NCBI GenBank assembly: GCA_023091735.1
Contig: JALKBU010004900.1
Span: 124,001 to 188,000 of the forward strand
DNA: 64,000 bases
Direction: 5' to 3'
From: Trichomonas tenax
Lineage: Eukaryota > Parabasalia > Trichomonadida > Trichomonadidae
Under the pieces are notes generated by a model, which saw only the letters and a list, made by a program, of their open reading frames with translations, was not told the DNA's origin and made no database searches. Position numbers and translations under genes: made by a program. Shown piece after piece: positions 21,101 through 30,362 of the stretch (the first letter of the stretch is position 1; every line of letters begins with the position of its first letter).

Positions 21101-24100
21101 ATCTTTTCGATAAATTCCTTAGGGACTTAATGTATAAGCTGAATTCGAGGTATCAGTTCCCACCAAAGTTTACAGTTTATGACTATTTCATTGATATTGG
21201 ACACTTCTCATGGATTGTTTGGTGTGACGGATCAGATGCTTTGCCAATTAATCCAACAGCTCCAGTTGAACAGCAATTTGTTCCAACAAATGAATGTGTT
21301 GGTCCACAATATATTTCCAGATTACTTGCAGCTCATCAAAAGCATACGCTTCTCGTTGGTCCAGAGTCCTCTAAGACATTACTTGTCAAAACTATGTTCA
21401 ATGATCTTCCAGAGAAATACAACAGAGAAATGATCAAAATGTCCAACTGCATCGAAGCAAGAGAACTTTATACAGATATTAAGGCAATGCTTCAGAAACG
21501 ACATGGTGCATATGGACCTCTTCCTGGTCAAGAGTTAATTGTTTTTCTGGATAACATCTCTTCGCCGAAGAGTGAACTATATGGTGCACAACCGCCTTTA
21601 GAATTCATCAGACAAATCATTGATTATGGTGGATGGTTTAACACAAAGAAGGTTGAGTTCGAGAAAGTAGTTGAAACCACATTTATCGCAGCAATGGATA
21701 TGCCGATTGGTGGAGCATTAACTATTCCAGAGAGGTTGATGAGACACTTCGTTTCCATTCACATGCCAAGAACAACAAAGAGCTCAATGTCAACAATCAT
21801 CACCGGCTTACTCATGAACCTACTGGATAAGCATGAACCACCTATCAAAGAATTAATCAGGCCGACTGTATCAGCAACACTTGATGTTTTCAGCGAAATT
21901 CAGAGAGCACTCCTTCCTGTCCCATCGAAGCCGCATTACATTTTCGGTCTCAGAAACATTATTCGAGTAATTAAGGGAATTTGTCTTGCCCCTCAGCATG
22001 AAATCCCAAAGGATATTGACTTCTTCCACTTATGGTGGCATGAAATGCATAAGGAGTTCTTTGAGAGATTTAATGAAGAAGAAACAAGAACATGGTTTAC
22101 GAATTTAATGGGTACTGCATTTACTCAACAGTTCCACATTCATACAAACAAAGTAATATCCGGAAATATTACTTTCAACAATTATTCGAACAGTGAAAGA
22201 ACATATGTCGAAGTCACAGAAAAACCAGAATCAACAATTAACAGATGTAAGAAATATTTAGAAGATCATAACTCAACAATGCCAAAGACCTTAAATATTG
22301 TCATGTTCCAACAAGCTGTTGATCATTTAGCATCGATATCCAGAGGTTTAGCTCTTCCACGAGGACATTTGATGCTTGTTGGTCTCAAAGCAAGTGGAAG
22401 AAAATCCCTTGTCAGACTCGCCAGCTATATTGCAGATATAGATCTATTCGAAATCGCACTAACAAGAGCATATGGTTTCCTCGAATGGCGCGAAGATTTG
22501 AAGAATTTGTTGAAGGCATGTGGCTTGAAGAATAAGCAAATGTCTTTCATGATTAGCGATTTCCAAATCGTTAAGCCGTTCCAACTTGCTGATTTATCTA
22601 AGCTACTTTCTGAATCCTGGATTTCAAACCTGTTTACTAGAGATGAGATGGATCAAATCGAGAATGAAATGACAGCAGGAGTCACTCTTGAGGAAGATCC
22701 AATTACTCTGTTCAAGGATCGAGTCAAGCTCAATTTGCATATCGTCTTAATTGTATCTCCATCCTCAAGCATATTCAAAGATGAGCTACATAATTTCGAA
22801 GACTTACTCAAAGAAACCACAATGGATTGGTTCATGCCATGGTCATCGAACTCATTGGAGGCTGTTGCAAGCAATGTTCTAGAAAAATCATCAATATCAG
22901 ATCCAGAGATGAGAAAGAAGATTGTTTCGTTTTGTGTCAAAGCTCATAAATCTGTCGAAGCAACAAGTGCACGCTATTATATTGAAAGAAAGCGATTCAC
23001 GGCAATTACACCTTCCAGATTTTTCGACCTTCTTAACCTCTTTATGTCTAGATTAGAGAATCAAATCAAACAAACAGATATGAAAGTCAAAGATTTCGAT
23101 TCTGGTATCGAAAAGATCGAAAGAACCAGGAAGCAAATTGAGCAGTTAAGTCAGCAACTTGATAGAGACATTCCAATCCTCAAGAACAAGCAGAAGAATG
23201 TCGAAGATTTGATCAAGGACTTGCAGAAGAAGCAATCCGATGTTGAATTGACCAGAACAGCTATCAAGGAGCAATCGGAGAAAGCTGAAGTGGAAGCTCA
23301 AGCAGCAGAAGAAACAAATAGAATTGCACAAGAAAAACTCAATGAAGCTAAGCCTATCTTACAAGGTGCACAAGATGCGATTGATATGATTGATAGAGAT
23401 TCTATTGTTAACATCAAACAACTCAAGAAGATTCACCCAGCTCTTAAAGAAGCATTCGAAGCAATTTGCATTCTTTTTGGAAGACAGCCACGAAAGATTG
23501 AAACAAGTCCAGGTGTTAAGACAGAAGATTACTGGCCAGAAACTTTAGTCTTGCTAAATGATGTTGCATTCATTAAGAAAATCAGAAACTTCCAGCCAGA
23601 CACAATAACAAAAGAAACTATCAAGAAACTTGCAAAATATGTACCTACTGAAAAGAAAGCTCGTGAAGATAAGCTTGCTGAAGTCAGGAGTGGTTATCAC
23701 GCTGTCGGCAATATTTACTTCTGGTTGTGCTCCCTTTATGACTACTGGTATGTTCATCAGGAGATTATTCCATTGCAAAATGAAGCAGATGCAGCTGCTG
23801 CAAAATATGAGAAGCAATTACAGATTTTGAATAATTCCAAAGCACACTTAGCAGAAACTGAAGAACAACTTAAAGAACTTCTTGCCCAAGTTGATGTCGA
23901 AAAGAAGAATGTTAAGGAATTACAAGATAGTGTCAACATCACTCAGCTCAAACTCTCAAGAGCGCAGAAGATCATGGTTGGTTTAGGTGTCGAAGTTAAG
24001 AGATGGAATCAACAAAAGACAGATCTTATCAATGCTTCAACATCAATCATTGGTGATAATTTACTTATCTCTGGATGCTTGACATACTTTGGTGCATTCG

Positions 24101-27100
24101 GACCACAGTACAGAACCAGATTGCTCGATGAATGGAGAATGTACTTATTGAACGATAGCTTCGTTTTCGCCTCCAACTTTTCCATTATAGGTCTTCTTGG
24201 AAATGAAGCCAAGACCCGCTCATGGATATTTATGGGACTTCCTAATGATTCACATTCAATTGAGAATGCTCTTATTATTGAAGCCCATCCTGAATCATTC
24301 CCACTTTTAATCGATCCTCAGTTTAATGGTACCAAATGGCTCAAACTATTCGAAGGTGATCAGCTCAAAGTTCTTCACTTCGATCAGCCAGATTTTGTTC
24401 AACAGCTCAAGAGTTGCATAACATTTGGTGTACACGTTCTTATCGAGAATGTTGGTTTCGATTTTGATCCAATCATTGAGCCAATCCTTTCAAGGGAGTT
24501 CATCATATCAGATGGAGTCAAGAAAGTCTCAATAGGTGGTGAGTTCATCAATTATTCGCCTGATTTCAGACTTTTCATGTCAACAAAGTATCCAAATCCA
24601 CATTATTCCCCAGAAATCTGCTCACAAGTCACTTTGATAAACTTTGTTACAACGCAGAGTGGTTTATCAGACTTTCTCATGAACAGCTTAATCGAAGTTG
24701 AAAGAGATGACTTAGACAAGAAGAGAGTATCAATTATGGAGTCGAACGCTGGAAACACGAACAAACTGAAACAGCTCGAAGGTCAAATTCTTCATATTGT
24801 CAATAATGCAGGTGAAGATATTCTAAGTGATGATAATGCCATCAATACTTTAACAAGTGCTCAGAAGACTACTTTATCCATTGAACAACAACTCGCCTTA
24901 TCAGCAAAGACAGAACTTCAGATTCAGCAGTATAGAACCAAATTTGTTTCCGTTGCTGAATATGCAGCTCAACTCTATTTCTGTGCTTCTGATTTCTGCA
25001 TTATTGATCCAATGTATCAATTCTCTCTTATGTGGTTGGTTGATATATTCAAGAAAGCCGTTAAAGAAGCCCCGCATCCAACAGATGTTACTCAAATGAT
25101 CTCATCCTTCCAGCATTCAATTGGAGTCAAATTCTTCCAATGTGTTTCTTACTCACTATTCTCAAAGCACAAGCTTTTGTTTGCATTCCTTGTCACAGTT
25201 AGGGTACTTCTCTTCCAAGAGAAGATCACACAGTCAGAACTTGCCTTCTTGTTGAATCCAACAATAGAAAAAAGCGAGAAGCTTGTTAAATGGATACCTG
25301 ATGCAACATGGGATCTTGCCAATTCCCTTGTTAAGGCTTCAACATCATTCAACGAGCTTATTGATAGTCTTCAAACGAAAGAGGATATTTGGAGGAATTA
25401 TTTGGCTAAAAGCGAAGCAGAAAATGTTGAACCACCAATGGGAGCCACTCCATGGGAGCAGCTTCTTATTCTTCGTGCTTTCCACTTTGATAGAGTTTGT
25501 AGTGGCATTAGGATCTTTATCACTAAGACACTCGGAAAAGAATTTGTTGATCCACCTCCACTCAATCTAAAGAATATATTTGCAGAATCTTCTCCACTGA
25601 CCCCACTTATTTTCGTCATTACTCCAGGTATTGATCCTCAAGATGAAATTGTAGGTGTTGCGGAGCATATGGAAGTTGCCCGTGCTGTCAAATTCTATTC
25701 ACTTGGTCGCGGAAGAGGTGCTGGCGCAGAGAAACTCATTGAAGAAGCAAGCACTGCCGGTTTCTGGGTAATTCTTCAGAACTGTCATCTTTCATTATCG
25801 TGGATGCCCAGACTTGAGCATATTGTTGATGGCCTTGTCGGAAATGTTCATCCAAGATTCAGACTCTGCCTCGAAACGATGTCAACTCCGCAATTCCCAA
25901 TTGGTGTTTTGTTCAGAGGAACGAAACTCATTTATGAGATTCCAAAGGGTGTCAAAGAGAATGTTTTGCGCATTTACAGTGGCATGGATCAAGAAGTTTA
26001 CAACGATAATCCAAACGCATTAGAAAAACAACTCACATTCCATTTGGCCTTCTTCCATGCTGTTGTCCTCGAACGCCTTCAATTTGGCAGTCTTGGATGG
26101 AATGTTCCTTATGAGTTCAACCTTAGCGACTTTAACATTTCTCGCAAGCAATTATCATCATTCATTTCAGAAGCAGGTGGAGATATTGCACCATTTGATG
26201 CATTGACTTATGTCATCGGTAAACTCAACTATGGAGGAAGAGTCACAGACAAATGGGATATCAGATTGCTGCAATCTATTTTACAGCAATATGTTTCTCA
26301 GACTGTAATTTCTTCTGCCGAACCATTTGGTCCTCACTTCCCTGCACCAGCTCAATCAGCTTCTCATGAAGAAATCATTCGGTTAATTAATTCTTGGCCA
26401 ATTGTAACCGAAGGGGAAGACGTTGGATTAGCAAAGAACGCAAGTACAATTGTTTCTCGTGCTGAAGCTGTCAACATTTTCAATTCTATCGTCGAAATCG
26501 ATCCCACACTTATTTCTACATCAGGAACAGCTGATGATACTGCATATATTATGAAACTCATTGAAACTTATTCTTCACAGATTCCTCAACAATTCAACAC
26601 AGCCAATCTCCAACGACAAATGCGCAATTCATCGGGTAACTGCGATATCTTCCTTGTTGTTGTGTTGCATGAGTGTATGCTTCACAACAAGCTCCTTTCG
26701 GAGATTCATCGTTCTTTGTATGAGGCAAAGGATGCTTTGAATGGCGGAAGATTGATAAATGAGGAAATTTCACAAACTATCAAAGCATTGGTAGCAAACA
26801 AAGTCCCAGAAAGATGGCGTCAAGTTTCTTATTTGACTGCACTGCCTGCTTCTCATTTCGTTGCTGATCTTGCTGAAAGGTGCAAATTCATCGATTCATG
26901 GACAAGTGGAGCCAGACCAAAGGTATTCAAGCTTGGAGCATTCTTCCATCCTGAGGAATTCTTGACTGCTCATTTGCAATTGTTTGCACGAAAGAACAAA
27001 GTTCCATTTGACACAGTTAGATTCACAACTTCAATATTGAAGGAGAGAGTTGGAGCAGCAATCAATGAAGAACCAGAAAACGGACTCTATGTTGAAGGGC

Positions 27101-27378
27101 TATTCATTGAAGGTGCTAAATGGAACAGCGAAGAATCATGTTTAGAGGAATGCAAATCCTCTGATCTTATATCAACACTCCCAGTTATTCATTTAATCCC
27201 AACCACAGAACCAGATGACAAAGGTTACGAATGCCCAGTCTTCAGAACACAAGTTAGAGGTACTGGTGCTTTAGATCCACAGAACTATATAATGAGTCTT
27301 TGGCTTCCAAATAGAAAGCTTTCACCATCTCATTGGACTCAACGCTCTGTTGCTGCTATTATCACAATTCGTGAATAA
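15115..27378 (+). CDS. Axonemal dynein heavy chain, inner-arm type
   Basis: About 4,087 residues from the ATG at 15115 (an in-frame TTG at 15109 is not used). The N-terminal tail carries the linker region (FPRFFFLSNDEIIAIL). Walker A of AAA1 is GPAGTGKTETV at about residue 1,429, followed by CFDEFNRI. AAA2 has GQAMSGKT near 1,708. AAA3 has a reduced GPESSKT near 2,081. AAA4 has GLKASGRKSL near 2,422. Two antiparallel coiled coils at about 2,660-2,745 and 2,880-2,960 form the stalk, with the microtubule-binding tip between them. AAA5, AAA6 and the dynein C-terminal domain follow (VRGTGALDPQNYIMSLWLP). Length and AAA1 style match single-headed inner-arm chains such as DNAH1/3/6/7/12. It should drive flagellar beating by ATP hydrolysis. 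No stop codons interrupt it. Confidence 0.95.
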   Translation: MSDRVTRARDRLTSNEKEYMKKRALSHKLGKLNPDEAVKIPKIGDWNLGQTKIEPDDKDLDILNQPVDMGPLDPLQNAPPISAIIDFNPKATKTVCSKTRFDAPYKIKAPPPVTEPLYSGGQAPKSFAAGTTSSDISQIICSKLKQPPKPLPPLQETAQKESTDFFLPIELFDDSNYEQYPLDYLLQYPDAFSKYTLVNGNTVWKKCKVTEYDAESRIFTIQWGNSTKTKKVTRFNLRFACEDEEKFNKRIEAAQIGCRAYEMEFRLNSRINQMPITDLPELPENTINQITDLAIKRTTKEYPKLINSLSSEIKDEYRKLNNTLEFAYNLELNPLIPDRDEFLALISKPQTTSEFGLVTENILTYPEVKTNINDEHPYENDLIFNCIQKMFVTVQHYADLTFLSGTSNNLITLEAFIADQYQMLAENGKVYRGKIQEMLEALASTTITQVMQKTGQKEIKKLEKMLNIGVRMTNSQAIISAQKTLEQYLNIFQQHIDNEGEIQPQFLLDLIFENQTLQVIPSPASFIDQIVSVLPQLESTLLDIPTIVMPMVEFNISNMFFDNVIEEINETHDLLEETLNKLFEKVNAFLDSYRFFETSLSLNTDNFIKEFDPDGTRPLEDYHKQISDLKKIRKILIQEMKPKVKIGPFEIQCSSFCEMMAFHTHENYTLLLKQFKQYASKEVSDLQAVFDEIMEKLKLVPTTPEELNELKNFSTLVKNQDEERKAKIKKITERYDFLNFYQFEISNEEAEEYYKLLSMPNKLTLMLDDVERTVQVERIRMIKDLRTNQKSLEKETSEIAKTIPHIIEKYQDLEDSIEAYDAVTEVDKELARLKELDSKYSNQDSIFSFDAAPCRSLDKLCQEFAPISILWNLASEWNSTSSQWLDTPFLQTKPDQMNNFIALCIKKIQKLKKDLIPHQDLMNHVLLPLADSINKFKQPLQLISKLRHLGIKTKHWEQISEIVGFNCVPTMELTLQGFLQMDLGRWGQQITEVASVAMQEYAIESVLDKLDLELETTQFITVPFRDSGQFIISGVNDIISIIDDQLVTSQTLLSSPYIAPVKKRAIERLDFLRHCHQTMEEWISCQRQWLYLQPIFSGSSIQKNLPREASSWANVDKMWASSMTLTHNHPSFVNVMKRDKIYETFKECNKLLSFVYEGLNTYLESKRQGFPRFFFLSNDEIIAILSTTKDFAEIQKSFKKLFEYVNSLTITPEHIITEMHDCATETVPLINHIDANTEEIEEWMNNFEDEMKNTIKLKIQDAVSLFPKKKKSEWMEEFPAQVVLIANQILWTQQITNSLRSQKKKSIVNMQSKYSSMLDELTEMIRTDLSPGMRMLASCLLIFEVHNRDIINLMVRNNVDDIENFVWEQQLRYYWEDETVIVRSINNNYEYSYEYAGNSSRLVITPLTDRCYQTLLAAFKQNLSGAPSGPAGTGKTETVRDCAKALGRPCVVYNCSEEVTPEQMSQFFAGLATSGSWSCFDEFNRINIEVLSVIAQQLRCIQNAIAGQCEQFILDNRQLKLNPGCAVCITMNPGYAGRTELPDNLKVIFRPIAMMVPDFVFICEIMLFSGGFIAASTLSIKLVAVFKLCSTQLSNAIHYDWGLRTMKTILMMAGETRIKKPDMKEFLILVECICICIEPRLKSDDVALFEDIIVDVFPDVKPEKYIPDDINDALTEGYKINGGFPEPKYIRKAKDVYDTMVQRQGTMLVGQAMSGKTICWKALKYGLDKLSEKDSSLKVDVKCLNPKSVTISELYGLFDPITMGWSDGILSNAIREDSKAEDNHYHWIVIDGPVDSLWIESMNSLLDDNRVLCLPNNERINLGQNVKLLFEVDSLAQASPATVSRCGMIFFDTEDIKWQFVTDMWLASIKSKFPLVENLLKTLFPNYIPKLIQFVTSDAQQAVKQNPLFILKTMLSIIESFFDILRQYELVTSPDTDEQKQVDPLNHSLYTSSYNSRAATIFGIIEPEKVPLIFERIFIFSVIWSFGASLVEDSRNLFDKFLRDLMYKLNSRYQFPPKFTVYDYFIDIGHFSWIVWCDGSDALPINPTAPVEQQFVPTNECVGPQYISRLLAAHQKHTLLVGPESSKTLLVKTMFNDLPEKYNREMIKMSNCIEARELYTDIKAMLQKRHGAYGPLPGQELIVFLDNISSPKSELYGAQPPLEFIRQIIDYGGWFNTKKVEFEKVVETTFIAAMDMPIGGALTIPERLMRHFVSIHMPRTTKSSMSTIITGLLMNLLDKHEPPIKELIRPTVSATLDVFSEIQRALLPVPSKPHYIFGLRNIIRVIKGICLAPQHEIPKDIDFFHLWWHEMHKEFFERFNEEETRTWFTNLMGTAFTQQFHIHTNKVISGNITFNNYSNSERTYVEVTEKPESTINRCKKYLEDHNSTMPKTLNIVMFQQAVDHLASISRGLALPRGHLMLVGLKASGRKSLVRLASYIADIDLFEIALTRAYGFLEWREDLKNLLKACGLKNKQMSFMISDFQIVKPFQLADLSKLLSESWISNLFTRDEMDQIENEMTAGVTLEEDPITLFKDRVKLNLHIVLIVSPSSSIFKDELHNFEDLLKETTMDWFMPWSSNSLEAVASNVLEKSSISDPEMRKKIVSFCVKAHKSVEATSARYYIERKRFTAITPSRFFDLLNLFMSRLENQIKQTDMKVKDFDSGIEKIERTRKQIEQLSQQLDRDIPILKNKQKNVEDLIKDLQKKQSDVELTRTAIKEQSEKAEVEAQAAEETNRIAQEKLNEAKPILQGAQDAIDMIDRDSIVNIKQLKKIHPALKEAFEAICILFGRQPRKIETSPGVKTEDYWPETLVLLNDVAFIKKIRNFQPDTITKETIKKLAKYVPTEKKAREDKLAEVRSGYHAVGNIYFWLCSLYDYWYVHQEIIPLQNEADAAAAKYEKQLQILNNSKAHLAETEEQLKELLAQVDVEKKNVKELQDSVNITQLKLSRAQKIMVGLGVEVKRWNQQKTDLINASTSIIGDNLLISGCLTYFGAFGPQYRTRLLDEWRMYLLNDSFVFASNFSIIGLLGNEAKTRSWIFMGLPNDSHSIENALIIEAHPESFPLLIDPQFNGTKWLKLFEGDQLKVLHFDQPDFVQQLKSCITFGVHVLIENVGFDFDPIIEPILSREFIISDGVKKVSIGGEFINYSPDFRLFMSTKYPNPHYSPEICSQVTLINFVTTQSGLSDFLMNSLIEVERDDLDKKRVSIMESNAGNTNKLKQLEGQILHIVNNAGEDILSDDNAINTLTSAQKTTLSIEQQLALSAKTELQIQQYRTKFVSVAEYAAQLYFCASDFCIIDPMYQFSLMWLVDIFKKAVKEAPHPTDVTQMISSFQHSIGVKFFQCVSYSLFSKHKLLFAFLVTVRVLLFQEKITQSELAFLLNPTIEKSEKLVKWIPDATWDLANSLVKASTSFNELIDSLQTKEDIWRNYLAKSEAENVEPPMGATPWEQLLILRAFHFDRVCSGIRIFITKTLGKEFVDPPPLNLKNIFAESSPLTPLIFVITPGIDPQDEIVGVAEHMEVARAVKFYSLGRGRGAGAEKLIEEASTAGFWVILQNCHLSLSWMPRLEHIVDGLVGNVHPRFRLCLETMSTPQFPIGVLFRGTKLIYEIPKGVKENVLRIYSGMDQEVYNDNPNALEKQLTFHLAFFHAVVLERLQFGSLGWNVPYEFNLSDFNISRKQLSSFISEAGGDIAPFDALTYVIGKLNYGGRVTDKWDIRLLQSILQQYVSQTVISSAEPFGPHFPAPAQSASHEEIIRLINSWPIVTEGEDVGLAKNASTIVSRAEAVNIFNSIVEIDPTLISTSGTADDTAYIMKLIETYSSQIPQQFNTANLQRQMRNSSGNCDIFLVVVLHECMLHNKLLSEIHRSLYEAKDALNGGRLINEEISQTIKALVANKVPERWRQVSYLTALPASHFVADLAERCKFIDSWTSGARPKVFKLGAFFHPEEFLTAHLQLFARKNKVPFDTVRFTTSILKERVGAAINEEPENGLYVEGLFIEGAKWNSEESCLEECKSSDLISTLPVIHLIPTTEPDDKGYECPVFRTQVRGTGALDPQNYIMSLWLPNRKLSPSHWTQRSVAAIITIRE

Positions 27379-27450
27379 CTTTTTTTTTTGTATTTTTATA
27401 AATGTTTTTAATATTTCTGAATATATTAGAACACAATTAATAACAAATTT

Positions 27451-28641
27451 TTATTGATTAAGTCTGCGCTCAGCCTCTAATAAACTTTCATGAAGCATAG
27501 ACAAATGCGATAATGAAAGACTTTCTCCATCAGCATACTTAAAATCATCTTGAATTTTGTTTGTGATGCCGATTAACTTATTTACTTTTTGGCCAAGTCT
27601 GCTATAACCCTGACATTTATTGATTGATTCTGAATCAACTGGGATAGAATGTTCTTTGTAATTCTTGGACTTGGAATGAACTTTAGTGATGTTTGTAATT
27701 TTGTGAGGCTTTGCTCTCATAATTATCAAGTCGCTTGATGTCTCTTCGGAAGAAGAAGACTCTGGGAATGGTATTCTATTGATTTTGCGTACATTTGTTA
27801 TAGATTCATCTATATAAATCTTTCGATTTCTTGGAATCTCATCATTTGTATATTTATGCATTTCCGATGAGTTTGTAACAACATCTGATGATTCGCTTTC
27901 TTCAACCAGTTTAATATATTTTTTGGGTCTTGATTTTGATTCTGAACGATGAGAATGTTTGATTTTATTGAAATTTCTTGTTCCCTTTAGTAGTTTCTTC
28001 TGTGTTTGCTTCTGCAATTCAACGAGTTTAGCGATTTGTTTTATATTTTCACTGATTTGCAAATCTTTGGCGTCAGCGATGTTGCATGACTGCTTTTGGA
28101 GCTCTAGGTTGTATTTATTGACTTCTTCATATAGATTATCGTATTTTTCTTGAAGTTTCGTGATATCTTGTTCTCGTTTCTTATATTTTGTCATTAGATA
28201 CTGGTATTTTGGTAAGGCTTCTGGTTTATCGATCATATCAACGAGTTTTTGGACTGTATTTATGATGAATTGTTTCCGATTTTCAGAATCTGAAGGAATT
28301 TGTTGTGTTGGTATCACTCTTGACACTATTTTTGATACTTCTTTACATATCAATAACGTTTCATCAGTTTGAATTGATTCTTTGGATGTATCAATCGAAT
28401 TCGTTTCATTTGATAGATCTTTAAGAAGCTTATCATATTTGTCGATATTAACTTCATTTTCATACACAGTTGATTTGAACGATTGCTTAGATGTCACATT
28501 TTGTGAAGTTTTCGTCTGGATATCAATATCTTGTTCATCATTTTGTGCGGAATCATCAGACGACGATAGCCCAATGTTATGCAGAGAAGTTTCCTTTCTT
28601 ATATCCAAATCCAGATTGAATGAACTTTCATCTCTTTCCAT
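27451..28641 (-). CDS. Coiled-coil protein of unknown function
   Basis: 396 residues from the ATG at 28641; three codons further upstream is only a TTG. The first 100 residues are acidic and serine/threonine-rich and look disordered. A predicted coiled coil (about 150-220, with QDITKLQEKYDNLYEEVNKY) follows, then a basic Ser/Lys/Arg-rich segment with several acidic serine clusters that resemble casein-kinase sites, and a short terminal helix. I do not recognise a family. It converges with the dynein gene (72 bp between stops) and is divergent from the MAP65-like gene, so a cytoskeletal role is possible but is only a guess from location. Confidence 0.7.
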   Translation of the reverse strand: MERDESSFNLDLDIRKETSLHNIGLSSSDDSAQNDEQDIDIQTKTSQNVTSKQSFKSTVYENEVNIDKYDKLLKDLSNETNSIDTSKESIQTDETLLICKEVSKIVSRVIPTQQIPSDSENRKQFIINTVQKLVDMIDKPEALPKYQYLMTKYKKREQDITKLQEKYDNLYEEVNKYNLELQKQSCNIADAKDLQISENIKQIAKLVELQKQTQKKLLKGTRNFNKIKHSHRSESKSRPKKYIKLVEESESSDVVTNSSEMHKYTNDEIPRNRKIYIDESITNVRKINRIPFPESSSSEETSSDLIIMRAKPHKITNITKVHSKSKNYKEHSIPVDSESINKCQGYSRLGQKVNKLIGITNKIQDDFKYADGESLSLSHLSMLHESLLEAERRLNQ

Positions 28642-28965
28642 TTTATTCAATAATTACAATTTTTATAAACGTCTTTTATTAGAATTAAATTTTTTTTCTT
28701 CAATTATTTTATAAAATTTAAGTCATTTTAATATAAGAATACTTTTTTTGGAAAAATTTAAATCGGCTAAAATAATATATATTTCTTATATTATCAGATT
28801 ACACACTATAAAATCAAAATTGTGTTTTATTTCAAGATTTCTCCTATCATATTGTTAATTTTTAAATGAAATTGATAATAAAATCTATCAGTAAGTTCAC
28901 ATTTAGTATAAAATTAATTTATCAAAAAAATAAAACTGACATTTTTTATATGAGTAAAAAACTGA
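28642..28965. other. Divergent intergenic region
   Basis: Very AT-rich DNA between the coiled-coil gene and the MAP65-like gene, holding both promoters. The frame of the MAP65-like gene is open upstream to an ATG at 28866, but that leader is rich in Lys/Ile and looks like translated non-coding DNA. Nothing else was recognised. Confidence 0.4.
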
Positions 28966-28967
28966 TT

Positions 28968-28973
28968 TCATTT
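28968..28973 (+). promoter_or_regulatory. Inr of the MAP65-like gene
   Basis: TCATTT lies directly before the ATG at 28974, with +1 A at 28970 and a 4-nt leader. This site decides the start: the in-frame ATGs at 28866 and 28950 lie upstream of it. Confidence 0.55.
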
Positions 28974-30362
28974 ATGATTGATCCCAATCTGGACAGGTTA
29001 TGGGTGTCAATCGGATACACAAAAGTTGAAAAAGCAGCTGAAGCTAAAAAGCTTGAACTCGCTTTGATCCAAGCGTATCAAAAATTTATTGAAGATACAA
29101 ATATAAACTGCGAAGATTTGCGAGGTGAACTTAGAAATGCATTCGTCGAATACCAACACGTTCAGCAAATATACGGAGATGAGGAAGGATTTCCAACTCT
29201 CAGCCCTAAGTACTCATTACGCGATCAAATTAATTATATGGCCGATGTAACAGAAGAGTTGAGAATGAAATACGAATCTAGAAATCAAGAATTTAATGAT
29301 ATTATGGAAATATTATTACAACAGTTCGAAATGTTAAAGATAGACGAAGAAAGCAGAGGTGAATTTGCTGAAATAGGTTCAGAGGACCTAACTTTGGATA
29401 GGTTAGAAAGATTTAAGCAATATTCAAAAAAACTCGACATTGAAATCCAACAGAGAAAGAAATTATTTACATCACTTACCAATCAAACACAAGAACTAGC
29501 AGATTACATACAGGAGCCATTAACTGAACAAGCAAATCACATTATAGAAAACATTTTATTAGATAACGATTCTTTATCTATGTTAAAGAAAGTTTTGAAA
29601 TCATTCCAATCACTGAAAGAAGCAAAAGAAGAGCAAATCGAGAAATTATGGAATCGTGTTGTATATTTGTACGAAGTTTTAGAAAAAGGTACAAAACTTT
29701 CGAAACCACAAAATCCATCAGTTGAAGAAACCGATAAATTATTAAACGAGATTACAAAACTTCAGAAGGAAGTGGAAAGAGAGCTTCCAACACTTGTCAA
29801 AGAAATTCAGCGCGATATTAAGAAAATATGTGATGACTTGAGAGTTTCACCAGTTACATATCTTAAATTCACTGGCGACAATGATAATCTCGAGGAAAAG
29901 ACGATTTTCTTAAGAGGTCAGCTAAATATACTTAAACAGAAGCAAATCAAAGCACAGCCGATTATTTCTCTTATAAGTGAAATAGAAAGTGCAAAGGCAT
30001 CGTTAAGGAATGATCCGACTAAGTCATATATGTCGAAAGAGCGTGGTTCCGCTCGACAAAGAGTTGAGGAGGAAAAGAACAGAAAGACAGCCCAGGAAAC
30101 TATTCCAAAGCTAGAACAGAAGCTCCTTAAGATGCTTGCACAGTTTAAAGAAGAAAATAACTATGAATTTCAATTTGAAGGATTAGACTTATCTGAATTT
30201 GTTCCAGAGAATACAAAGAGAGCGGATCCAAGTGTAGCACCCCAAGAAGTAAAGCAAAAACAAACCTTAGGAAAAACTCTCCTCCTTCATAAGTTAAATT
30301 CAGATAATCGCGACCAATCAAATCAAAAGCAAGTGACTCGCAGGAGAGCTCCAAGGTTTTAG
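28974..30362 (+). CDS. MAP65/ASE1/PRC1-like microtubule bundler
   Basis: About 462 residues from the ATG chosen by the Inr at 28968; an open frame continues upstream to 28866. The protein is almost wholly helical. It starts DPNLDRLWVSIGY, has several coiled coils, a segment IEKLWNRVVYLYEVLEKG that resembles the conserved spectrin-like region of PRC1/MAP65 (LW-x-R pattern followed by paired helices), and a basic C-terminus ending RRRAPRF. Proteins of this family cross-link antiparallel microtubules in spindles and other arrays. In a trichomonad it could serve the spindle or the axostyle/pelta microtubules (inference). The assignment rests on pattern and overall design, and a different coiled-coil cytoskeletal protein is possible. 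Confidence 0.55.
   Translation: MIDPNLDRLWVSIGYTKVEKAAEAKKLELALIQAYQKFIEDTNINCEDLRGELRNAFVEYQHVQQIYGDEEGFPTLSPKYSLRDQINYMADVTEELRMKYESRNQEFNDIMEILLQQFEMLKIDEESRGEFAEIGSEDLTLDRLERFKQYSKKLDIEIQQRKKLFTSLTNQTQELADYIQEPLTEQANHIIENILLDNDSLSMLKKVLKSFQSLKEAKEEQIEKLWNRVVYLYEVLEKGTKLSKPQNPSVEETDKLLNEITKLQKEVERELPTLVKEIQRDIKKICDDLRVSPVTYLKFTGDNDNLEEKTIFLRGQLNILKQKQIKAQPIISLISEIESAKASLRNDPTKSYMSKERGSARQRVEEEKNRKTAQETIPKLEQKLLKMLAQFKEENNYEFQFEGLDLSEFVPENTKRADPSVAPQEVKQKQTLGKTLLLHKLNSDNRDQSNQKQVTRRRAPRF

Noticed and set aside
28866..28973. Upstream in-frame ATGs of the MAP65-like gene
   Set aside because: The added residues look like translated AT-rich spacer and lie upstream of a clean Inr directly before 28974.
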